A stretch of DNA of 5,353 nt from Planctomycetota bacterium. Lineage in GTDB: Bacteria; Planctomycetota; UBA1135. Location: contig DNPI01000008.1 in assembly GCA_003501525.1 (NCBI GenBank), positions 1 to 5,353 on the forward strand, given 5' to 3'. The notes below the pieces were generated by a model that had not been told where the DNA came from, made no database searches, and saw only the letters and a program-made list of their open reading frames with translations. Positions 1-5,353 of this stretch are shown here, one piece after another. The stretch's first letter is position 1. Every line of letters begins with the position of its first letter. Position numbers and translations under genes: made by a program.

Positions 1-1
1 C

Positions 2-1129
2 GCCCCAAGCTTTCTCCTCGAAAGGATTCAACACTACGTTTCGGAAGGAGCTGTTAATTACCCTCCTGCGCGAGGCGAGATGGCATTGAGACAAGCCATT
101 CGAGACACCTTCCTTAGGGAGCAAGCTGTCGATTATCCAGTCGAATCAACCCTAGTGGTCTCCGGCGGTCGCCCTTCGCTTTACTGCATTTATCGCATTT
201 TGACCGATCCCGGAGATACTGTGGTCTGTCCCGTTCCGTCTTGGAACAACCACAATTATCGAGACGCAACAGGCATCAAATTTCAGCCGGTAATGACCCG
301 GAAAGAAGATGCTTTCCAGCCAACTCTTGATCTCCTAATGCCTTACCTACAGAACGCGCGGATGTTCGTCCTGAATACTCCGCAAAACCCTTCGGGTGGT
401 GTAATGCCCAAGGCAGAGGTGGAAAAGATTGGTCATTTCCTCGTTGAAGAAAACGAGCGCCGCAGGACGGCAAACGAAAAACCTCTTTACCTGCTCTACG
501 ATCAAATTTATCGAACAGTCCTTTCAGCAGGCCATCGCCATTGGTCTCCAGTGCAGTTAGTCCCAGAATGCGCACCCTGGGTTATTCATTCCGATGGCAT
601 ATCTAAGGCTTTTTGCTCAACTGGACTCCGCTGCGGCTGGATGGTTGCTCCTCCTGCCATCGCCGCCAAGGCCGCAAGCCTTATGACCCACATAGGCGCT
701 TGGGCACCAAAGCCTGTCCAATTAGCAACTGCCGATTTTCTTAACAATGAGGACGCATGTCGGGATTGGCATCGTGACATGAATCGACGCGTTGACGAGC
801 GTCTAGCCTCCCTTTACCAGATACTCGACACTCTGAGCGAAGAAGGGTTTCCAATAGAGTGCATTCCTCCTCAAGGAGCGATGTATATTTCGGTGAAATT
901 GAGCGTGGCAGGAAAAACTACTTCCAGCGGTGAAATTCTGGAGGACAATGAAACCATTCGATCATGGATTCTCAAAGAAGCTGCTTTCGCGCTGATTCCA
1001 TTCCGAGCTTTTGGGGTTGACCCAAGCCAAGAAAATGGCTGGTTCAGAGCCAGTGTTGGCGCAGTGGGCGTGGAAGACATCGAGGCCGCGCTACCTCGGT
1101 TACGGACGGCTCTACAGCAGCTTTCTTAA
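2..1129 (+). CDS. PLP-dependent aminotransferase, class I/II (fold type I), 5'-truncated by window edge
   Basis: Likely transfers an amino group between an amino acid and a 2-oxo acid using pyridoxal phosphate in the cytoplasm; substrate unresolved. The reading frame is open from base 2 with no stop. The 26 codons before the first ATG (base 80) read as family sequence (HYVSEGAVNYPPARGE, the usual Y-P-x-x-G segment before the LR.AI helix), so the ATG at 80 is internal and the true start is upstream of the window. Counting from base 2: the cofactor-contacting NP-x-G segment (TPQNPSGG) is near 126-133, the D-x-x-Y segment (YDQIY) at 166-170, the Schiff-base lysine at 202 in S-K-A-F (codon 605-607) followed by TGLRCGW, and the carboxylate-binding arginine is probably that of WFRASVGA near the C-terminus. 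The visible 375 residues suggest only a short N-terminal part is missing. It is not of the DegT/GnnB family. It converges on the alkC-like gene with overlapping stops. Confidence 0.9.
   Translation, partial: APSFLLERIQHYVSEGAVNYPPARGEMALRQAIRDTFLREQAVDYPVESTLVVSGGRPSLYCIYRILTDPGDTVVCPVPSWNNHNYRDATGIKFQPVMTRKEDAFQPTLDLLMPYLQNARMFVLNTPQNPSGGVMPKAEVEKIGHFLVEENERRRTANEKPLYLLYDQIYRTVLSAGHRHWSPVQLVPECAPWVIHSDGISKAFCSTGLRCGWMVAPPAIAAKAASLMTHIGAWAPKPVQLATADFLNNEDACRDWHRDMNRRVDERLASLYQILDTLSEEGFPIECIPPQGAMYISVKLSVAGKTTSSGEILEDNETIRSWILKEAAFALIPFRAFGVDPSQENGWFRASVGAVGVEDIEAALPRLRTALQQLS
1126..1129. other. Interlocking stop codons of convergent genes
   Basis: The palindrome TTAA holds both stops: TAA of the aminotransferase at 1127-1129 on the plus strand and TAA of the alkC-like gene at 1128-1126 on the minus strand. 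The two coding regions overlap by four bases, so any termination signal for either transcript must lie inside the other gene's coding sequence. Confidence 0.9.
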
Positions 1130-2271
1130 ATACGCTTAAGTTCGAAAGAGACTTCCGCCTCTTCTCGACCATTCAAGAAAAAGCGCACACGGCCTACTCC
1201 ATCCAGAAGAGGGGCGCTCTTCTTGTCATAAACTCGCTCACGTACGCGGAAGGTGCACATGTCTTTCGGGGGGAGCAGTAAGGTCCCAATGCGCCGCCTG
1301 CGTCGCCGAGGTCGCCGGGAATTTTTCCCTGGGGTTTCAAGCTCACAAACGAGAGTTGCCCTGGATTCTTTTTCGCCATGGCTCCTAATCTCTAGCTCTA
1401 ATTCAAGGTTACTGTTCGGAGCCACAGTTCGTGGCCCTTTCAAGCGCGCCTTCGCATCAACCTGCAAAGTCTCGAGCCCAAGAATTCTGAAAGCCCGAGG
1501 ATCGCCGTGGTTAAGAAGGGTGCGAAGCCCTTTACTCACAACATGCTCAGTCCACTCTCCCTTTTCAGGAGCATCCAACCACCGCTGCGCTATTTCAAGA
1601 GCAAACTCTGGCTTCGCCTTACTAGCGTCATTCAAACTGTTCCCCACTGAATTGCAAACCAATCGCGAATCATCCCTTTGCAAAGTATCAAGAATGGGAA
1701 GCAGGAGAGCAGGGTTCTCGACTGCCCACTGTAAATGCTTAACCCATACTCCTCTCGGCCTCAAGCTTTCAACAACTGCTCGCCGAACGCGAGATGAGTT
1801 GTGCACAACCCAGGAGCTAAGGAAATCAATAATCGCTGGGCCTTCTCGCTCAGCCAGCGGACGCAAACCAAAAGCCTGAACAGCCTCTGCAATTCTCAAG
1901 TCATCCTCCTTTGCCAAGGAAAAATTTAAGGCCAAAACTTGATCAGTCAACAATTCGGGAAGGTGAGACGCTGTTCCTGGAATAAGAAATCGAAGCTTGG
2001 GCTCAAAAGAATTCGTCGCGTTCTGAAGAAGTCGAAAAACGTCTCCCCTGGAGCTAGCTCTGTCAGCTAAAAGCCGATGCAACACTCTCCATTGCTCCAC
2101 AATCCCTAATCCATAGTAATCTTCAGCCTCGGCATCGGAACGAAGACTAAGTGCACCGGGGAATCCGACTGACACACAAGCACCCTCAAGAAGCGGCAGG
2201 CTTGATGTTGCCAGCGTTTCCGCCACAACACCCGCTCCTCCTGAGCGACGACGGCGAAGCCTTCCGGGCAT
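1126..2271 (-). CDS. alkC: DNA alkylation repair protein, AlkC-like HEAT-repeat glycosylase with C-terminal Ig-like domain
   Basis: Probably a base-excision DNA glycosylase removing alkylated bases (AlkC enzymes act on 3-methyladenine and 3-methylcytosine) without flipping the base. Seen in the 381 residues: helical-repeat region about 55-270, including FLSSW, R-V-R-R-A-V-V-E-S-L-R-P-R (161-173), the segment LPILDTLQRDDSRLV (191-205) and N-S-V-G-N-S-L-N-D (207-215), then W240 and TEHVVSKGLRTLLNHG (241-256). These match the AlkC pattern of RPR..W, LLPLLxxLxxDxS..V..SV.N.LND and W..HA.R.L.K.G as I recall it. Residues 280-381 look like the beta-sandwich Ig-like domain of AlkC-alpha proteins (FRVRERVYD... 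G.GRVRFFLNGREEAEVSFEL). Odd: an arginine run at 319-327 inside that domain and a basic N-terminus (GRLRRRRS). The ATG is the only upstream ATG and sits one base after the trmB stop, with a weak GGAGAAAAGG 10 bases before. The first 50 residues are not recognised, so the start is less sure than the family. Confidence 0.82.
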   Translation of the reverse strand: MPGRLRRRRSGGAGVVAETLATSSLPLLEGACVSVGFPGALSLRSDAEAEDYYGLGIVEQWRVLHRLLADRASSRGDVFRLLQNATNSFEPKLRFLIPGTASHLPELLTDQVLALNFSLAKEDDLRIAEAVQAFGLRPLAEREGPAIIDFLSSWVVHNSSRVRRAVVESLRPRGVWVKHLQWAVENPALLLPILDTLQRDDSRLVCNSVGNSLNDASKAKPEFALEIAQRWLDAPEKGEWTEHVVSKGLRTLLNHGDPRAFRILGLETLQVDAKARLKGPRTVAPNSNLELELEIRSHGEKESRATLVCELETPGKNSRRPRRRRRRIGTLLLPPKDMCTFRVRERVYDKKSAPLLDGVGRVRFFLNGREEAEVSFELKRI

Positions 2272-2272
2272 T

Positions 2273-3211
2273 TCAGCTCAGCCTTTTCTCCAGCTCATCT
2301 AAGCCGAAACGAACAGCCCGAGTCCAAAAAGGACGACTCCCTTCTTCTAGTTTCAAAAGGGCTCTCCCATCCGAGCGGTTAGCAATGCGAACAAAGTAAA
2401 TCTGTGAAAACGACTCATCGGAAGCCACCATTTTGAGCAACCAACCTGACTCTGCCCCGAAGACTTCTTTCACCTCAACTACATTTCCCTGCCCTTGAAA
2501 ACGAGCTCCCTTTAGGGATTTCATCAACTGGTTGGAAGGCAGTGCGGGAAGATGGTGATGAGTCACAGGAGAAGTCAGGAAGAAACGATCAGCCGAAAAA
2601 GGCTGAATCAGAATAGCCTCTACTTTCCACGTTTCCCGCCCTTCCTTTTCCCATTTTTTTTCGTAACGAGTCATAAATGGCCGGTCATTCGTAAGCATTG
2701 GGGCTGAAACTTGAAACCCGCCGTGATTAGAAAAGGCCGCCGCGGCTTCCTCTGCGTACCAACCTTGGTCAGTAATCAATTCAAACCCTCCTCCCGGAAC
2801 AAGTACATCGGCAAGGGTAGCCGCCCACCGCGAGCCAATAACCCGATGTTTCGCGTGTTTATCCTTTGGCCAAGGTAGCGGAAACTGCATCAAGACTTTC
2901 TCAATCGAGGCATAAGGGAAAAGTTCACGCAAAAGATATCGGGCATCACCCTGGACGAGACGGACGTTCCCTCGCTCAAATACCTCTAATTCCGCACACG
3001 CTTTCACGATGCACTCTCTAGGCATTTCAATCCCAACAAAATCCTTGTCGGGTTCTTTGCCAGACCACCAGGTTAAAAATTCTCCATTCCCAAAGCCCAC
3101 TTCAACGCACAAAGGCGCTTTGCGGCCAAAGACAGCTTCCCAAGAAAGAGTGGTTGAGAGATCCTTCGGAGAAAGAAGAATTTTCTGAAGAAGCGCCGGA
3201 TTCGCCTGCAC
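2273..3211 (-). CDS. trmB: tRNA (guanine-N7-)-methyltransferase, long form with C-terminal extension
   Basis: Transfers a methyl group from S-adenosylmethionine to N7 of guanine 46 in the tRNA variable loop. Numbering from the GTG start: SAM-binding glycine-rich loop VEVGFGNGEF at 36-45, acidic residue in GIEM near 60-62, QGDARYLL near 87-94, TrmB signature F-P-L-P-W-P-K-D-K-H-A-K-H-R-V at 110-124, ITDQGWYAEE with the conserved Asp at 148, and the T-x-x-E of MTRYEKK at 181/184. The signature normally reads FPDPW; here Asp is Leu (codon CTA, 2876-2878). Catalytic-domain residues end near 205, and about 105 further residues form a C-terminal extension, as in some long TrmB proteins (Aquifex type). 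Start choice: GTG at 3209-3211 overlaps the upstream TAG by one base and follows GGGGGG by four bases; a TTG at 3226, five codons upstream, is possible but has a poorer ribosome site. Confidence 0.88.
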   Translation of the reverse strand: MQANPALLQKILLSPKDLSTTLSWEAVFGRKAPLCVEVGFGNGEFLTWWSGKEPDKDFVGIEMPRECIVKACAELEVFERGNVRLVQGDARYLLRELFPYASIEKVLMQFPLPWPKDKHAKHRVIGSRWAATLADVLVPGGGFELITDQGWYAEEAAAAFSNHGGFQVSAPMLTNDRPFMTRYEKKWEKEGRETWKVEAILIQPFSADRFFLTSPVTHHHLPALPSNQLMKSLKGARFQGQGNVVEVKEVFGAESGWLLKMVASDESFSQIYFVRIANRSDGRALLKLEEGSRPFWTRAVRFGLDELEKRLS

Positions 3212-4227
3212 TAATCCCCCCAGCAAGAATCTTTCATTGCCTCTAGCACCCTGTGGGCTAGCGTTACAGCCTTGAGACCATCTTCGCCCGTAACAGGAAG
3301 AGGTGAACCTTGTACAAGAGCATCTCGAAATGCCTCTAATTCAGCTCGAAGAGGCTCATCGTCATCCAATGACAATTCTTCGGTATTCAAAAGGTCAGAA
3401 AAGGCCTCAGCTGGATTGGAGGTGGCTGCTGCAACACTCGCTGCTTCTAAGTCAAAATTCTCCTTTTTGCTTACCAAAAGCGCGTAACGATCACGACTAT
3501 CAACTGAAAGGTAGCAATCAGGCCCAAATACCCTAAATCGGCGCATCGCCTTGAGACTTAAACGTGAAGCCGTCAGATTCGCCACTAATCCTCCAGTGAA
3601 ACGTAAGCGAGCAGATGCGATGTCCTCCGTAGCACTCAATGTCGCTCCTCCGACCGCATCAATCGATTCGACCTCCTGTCCTGACCATGCTAATAGAAGG
3701 TCAATGTCGTGGATCATAAGATCCAGCACTACACCCGTTTCCGTTCCTCGAAAAGGGTAGGGAGTTAAGCGATGAGCCTCAACGAAACGAGGCTCTATAC
3801 CCAGCTCCAAGGCCCGACGGAACGACGGGTCAAACCTCTCAACATGCCCTACCCCCAAAGCCACCCCTGATTCCTTTGCGGCTTTAATAAGCTCACCACA
3901 TTCTTCTGGACTAGGGGCGAGAGGCTTTTCAACCAAACAAGCCACTCCACCCTCTAGCAGCGGCAATGCACAAGAAAGATGCAGCGGAGTAGGGACTGCG
4001 ACCACGGCAAAATCAATCAAATCGATGAGCGCGCCACCATCTTCCACCCATCGGCAACCGTGAATTTTTGCTGCCGCTTCTCCACGCTCTACATTCGGAT
4101 CGGCAACCGCCACCAACTCAACCCCATCCATTTCCGAAAGAATTCGAGCATGATGCCGACCCAAATTGCCCACTCCAAGGACCGCCGCGCGCAAAGGGCC
4201 TTCGCTACCGCCAAACACTGAGGTCAA
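3211..4227 (-). CDS. Gfo/Idh/MocA family NAD(P)-dependent sugar oxidoreductase, lpx-associated (GnnA-like candidate)
   Basis: Cytoplasmic dehydrogenase likely acting on a (nucleotide) sugar hydroxyl. In 338 residues: Rossmann dinucleotide loop G-V-G-N-L-G at 18-23 followed by HHARIL; VAVADPN at 39-45, with Asp ending strand beta-2 (hinting at NAD preference); VAVPTPLH near 76-83; the family E-K-P at 100-102; GHVERFDP at 127-134; and the catalytic-type D-L-M-I-H-D-I-D at 169-176. The segments RFVEAHRL, VVLDLMIHDID, DIASARLRF, ANLTASRLS and MRRFRVFG resemble the Gfo/Idh proteins encoded beside lpxA in several phyla. One such protein, GnnA of Acidithiobacillus ferrooxidans, oxidises the 3-position of UDP-GlcNAc. 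That substrate is an inference from context here. The start is TTG: it overlaps the lpxA stop as TTGA and has GGAGAGG just upstream; GTG at 4218 is the alternative. Its stop overlaps the trmB start. Confidence 0.88.
   Translation of the reverse strand: MTSVFGGSEGPLRAAVLGVGNLGRHHARILSEMDGVELVAVADPNVERGEAAAKIHGCRWVEDGGALIDLIDFAVVAVPTPLHLSCALPLLEGGVACLVEKPLAPSPEECGELIKAAKESGVALGVGHVERFDPSFRRALELGIEPRFVEAHRLTPYPFRGTETGVVLDLMIHDIDLLLAWSGQEVESIDAVGGATLSATEDIASARLRFTGGLVANLTASRLSLKAMRRFRVFGPDCYLSVDSRDRYALLVSKKENFDLEAASVAAATSNPAEAFSDLLNTEELSLDDDEPLRAELEAFRDALVQGSPLPVTGEDGLKAVTLAHRVLEAMKDSCWGD
3216..3221 (-). promoter_or_regulatory. G-rich ribosome binding site for trmB (GTG start)
   Basis: Six consecutive G on the minus strand (inside the Trp-Gly codons ending the Gfo/Idh gene) lie four bases before GTG at 3211-3209. 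The spacing is slightly short but better than anything before the alternative TTG at 3226, whose nearest purine-rich stretch is only AAAGA. Confidence 0.45.
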
Positions 4228-5048
4228 GATGCCTCTCCACCAGCCTCGGTCCTTCGCAGGGACTCCCTGTAGCGGCCCTGATAACCTCTCTCCATATCAC
4301 GCAGAAAAGTCAAAAGACGCGTGGTTTCAGGAACAAGCTTACCTTCAGCCTCTAGCTCCTGAATAGCCAGCATTTTGGGAGATTCGTCAGTAAAAAGGCG
4401 TCTATATGCATCGCGCAACTGGCGAACAGTATCTGCATCTTTTCCTCGGCGATTCAGTCCCACAGTATTAACTCCGCGGACCCTACCAGGAGACCCTTCA
4501 AATATCATGAACGGTGGGACGTCTTGCATTACACGAGCCATTCCACCAATCATTGCGAGAGTCCCAACTGTCGCAAAATGATTAACAGCCGCTCCTCCCG
4601 CAATAATCGCCTGACTCTCAACGCGAACGTGCCCAGCAAGCAAAACGTTGTTCCCAAGCACAACTTCGTCCTCAATACTGCAATCGTGGGCAACATGAGA
4701 ACAAGCCATCAAAAGGTTTTCGGAACCAATACTTGTAAGCCAGGCGCCCTTCGCTGTTCCAATATTGACAGTTACAAACTCTCGAATCACATTGCGATCC
4801 CCAATCACTAAAGCAGATTCTTCACCTGCATATTTGAGATCTTGGGGCAGACCGCCAATAGCACATTGACCAACGAAATGATTCCCTTCGCCAATCGTAG
4901 TACGCCCTTGAATCGTAACGTGAGGACCAAGCCGCGTACCAGCAGCGATAGATACTTGACCTCCTACGTAACAAAAAGGCCCTACGACAACACTCGGATC
5001 GACTTGGGCACCGGGCGCAATAAACGCTGTTTCGTGGACATTCATCAT
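4224..5048 (-). CDS. lpxA: Acyl-ACP--UDP-N-acetylglucosamine O-acyltransferase, first step of lipid A synthesis
   Basis: Moves a 3-hydroxyacyl chain from acyl carrier protein to the 3-position of UDP-GlcNAc (or 3-amino UDP-GlcNAc in some bacteria) in the cytoplasm. The 274 residues match the usual length (E. coli 262). Residues 1-185 are left-handed beta-helix hexapeptide repeats, with family segments GLPQDLKYAGEES (66-78), IGDRNVIREFVTVNIGT (82-98), NLLMACSHVAHDC (111-123), LLAGHVRV (136-143) and QDVPPFMIFEGSP (175-187). H121 corresponds to catalytic H125 of E. coli and H118 to H122. G169 corresponds to E. coli G173, the acyl-length ruler position; E. coli H160-Q161 read N156-H157 here. The C-terminal third is the usual helical domain (GLNRRG..AD.VRQLRDAYRRLF). 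Two adjacent ATG codons (5048 and 5045) both overlap the fabZ TGA; the first is taken. No strong Shine-Dalgarno sequence is seen, so coupling to fabZ is likely. Confidence 0.97.
   Translation of the reverse strand: MMNVHETAFIAPGAQVDPSVVVGPFCYVGGQVSIAAGTRLGPHVTIQGRTTIGEGNHFVGQCAIGGLPQDLKYAGEESALVIGDRNVIREFVTVNIGTAKGAWLTSIGSENLLMACSHVAHDCSIEDEVVLGNNVLLAGHVRVESQAIIAGGAAVNHFATVGTLAMIGGMARVMQDVPPFMIFEGSPGRVRGVNTVGLNRRGKDADTVRQLRDAYRRLFTDESPKMLAIQELEAEGKLVPETTRLLTFLRDMERGYQGRYRESLRRTEAGGEAS
4232..4238 (-). promoter_or_regulatory. Ribosome binding site deciding the TTG start of the Gfo/Idh gene
   Basis: GGAGAGG on the minus strand lies inside the last lpxA codons. The GGAG core ends seven bases before TTG (4227-4225), good spacing, but about 16 bases before the alternative GTG at 4218. 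This favours the TTG, which itself overlaps the lpxA TGA. Confidence 0.6.
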
Positions 5049-5353
5049 TTTTCTGAAATCATGGCAAAAGAAAGAATCGCTTCCGAAACAACTCGGCTGC
5101 CTACTTTACCTAGAGCTTTGACTTGGCCCCTGTTACGTCCAAGACGCAGAGTCTCGACCTCAAGCCGCAGCTGATCCCCAGGCACGACACTCCCCCGAAA
5201 ACGAACTTTGTCAATTGATGCCAAAACAACTAGCTTCCCTGTGTGCTCAAGTTTCCTTTGTAAAAGAAAACCGGAAAGCTGTGCAAGGGCTTCCAGCTGT
5301 AAAACTCCTGGCATAAGCGGTTTCTCAGGAAAATGCCCCTGAAAAAAAGGTTC
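5045..5353 (-). CDS. fabZ: 3-hydroxyacyl-ACP dehydratase, C-terminal part; 5' end outside window
   Basis: Dehydrates (3R)-3-hydroxyacyl-ACP to trans-2-enoyl-ACP in fatty acid elongation and competes with LpxA for the same substrate, which fits its place directly upstream of lpxA. The frame is open to the right edge; 13 codons precede the internal ATG at 5314 and read E-P-F-F-Q-G-H-F-P-E-K-P-L, the start of the hot-dog fold signature that continues M-P-G-V-L-Q-L-E-A-L-A-Q. The catalytic His is in GHFPEKP, and the catalytic Glu lies 14 residues later in LQLEALAQ, as in Pseudomonas FabZ (His49/Glu63). The ending KVRFRGSVVPGDQLRLEVE..... is normal for FabZ. The 102 visible residues imply that roughly the first 40-50 of a stand-alone FabZ are missing. 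Whether it is stand-alone or the C-terminal half of an LpxC-FabZ fusion cannot be seen. The stop TGA overlaps the lpxA ATG (ATGA). Confidence 0.93.
   Translation of the reverse strand, partial: EPFFQGHFPEKPLMPGVLQLEALAQLSGFLLQRKLEHTGKLVVLASIDKVRFRGSVVPGDQLRLEVETLRLGRNRGQVKALGKVGSRVVSEAILSFAMISEK

Noticed and set aside
80..82. ATG at base 80 as the start of the aminotransferase.
   Set aside because: The 26 codons before it are open and read as conserved family sequence (HYVSEG..NYPPARGE), so this Met is internal.
2..1129. The aminotransferase as the GnnB partner of the GnnA-like dehydrogenase.
   Set aside because: GnnB is a DegT/DnrJ/EryC1-type enzyme. This protein has the class I/II NP-x-G, D-x-x-Y and SKAF..TGLRCGW layout, lies on the opposite strand and is separated by trmB and alkC.
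1121..1148. Imperfect inverted repeat at the convergent gene ends (CTTTC-TTAA ... TTAA-GTTC-GAAAG).
   Set aside because: The stem is AT-rich with a four-base bulge, and no T-run follows on either strand. Too weak to call a terminator.
1253..1879. A 208-codon plus-strand open frame opposite the alkC-like gene.
   Set aside because: Composition is Ser/Arg/Lys-rich with no recognisable motif, and it lies entirely antisense to a gene with clear AlkC-family motifs. It is a mirror frame of that gene.
4524..5174. Plus-strand open frames opposite lpxA and fabZ (95 and 110 codons).
   Set aside because: They show no family motifs and low-complexity composition, and they run against LpxA and FabZ, whose catalytic motifs are intact.

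Overview
The window looks like an ordinary chromosomal segment from a Gram-negative, outer-membrane-bearing bacterium. Base composition is roughly balanced by eye. The set of lipid A genes (fabZ, lpxA and an lpx-associated Gfo/Idh dehydrogenase) plus a long-form TrmB suggests a member of the Verrucomicrobiota or a related phylum. That assignment comes from general recall of gene content, not from a search, and is only moderately secure.

Layout. The left fifth (2-1129, + strand) is the 3' part of a fold-type I PLP-dependent aminotransferase whose start lies before the window. Everything else is one tightly packed minus-strand gene string, read from right to left: fabZ (5' end beyond the right edge), lpxA, a Gfo/Idh/MocA oxidoreductase, trmB, and a DNA alkylation repair glycosylase of the AlkC type. 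Every junction in this string overlaps or has a single-base gap (TGA/ATG, TTGA, TAGTG, TGA-A-ATG). Two of the downstream genes appear to use non-AUG starts (TTG and GTG). This points to one polycistronic message with translational coupling. The string meets the aminotransferase head-on, and the two stop codons interlock in the tetranucleotide TTAA at 1126-1129, so there is no intergenic DNA anywhere in the window and no room for a normal terminator.

How the genes work together. FabZ dehydrates 3-hydroxyacyl-ACP for fatty acid elongation, and LpxA draws on the same 3-hydroxyacyl-ACP pool for the first step of lipid A synthesis. The Gfo/Idh protein is in the position held in some bacteria by GnnA, the UDP-GlcNAc 3-dehydrogenase that prepares a 3-amino sugar for amide-linked lipid A. 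No GnnB-type (DegT family) aminotransferase is visible here; the aminotransferase on the opposite strand belongs to a different family. TrmB (tRNA m7G46 methyltransferase) and the AlkC-like glycosylase are functionally unrelated to lipid A but ride on the same operon.

Most notable points: TrmB lacks the usual Asp of its PDPW motif and has a C-terminal extension of about 105 residues; the AlkC-like protein has its Ig-like C-terminal domain and a run of arginines in it; a GnnA-like gene sits in the lpx string without a visible partner. No mobile element, CRISPR array, RNA gene or clearly new system was seen.
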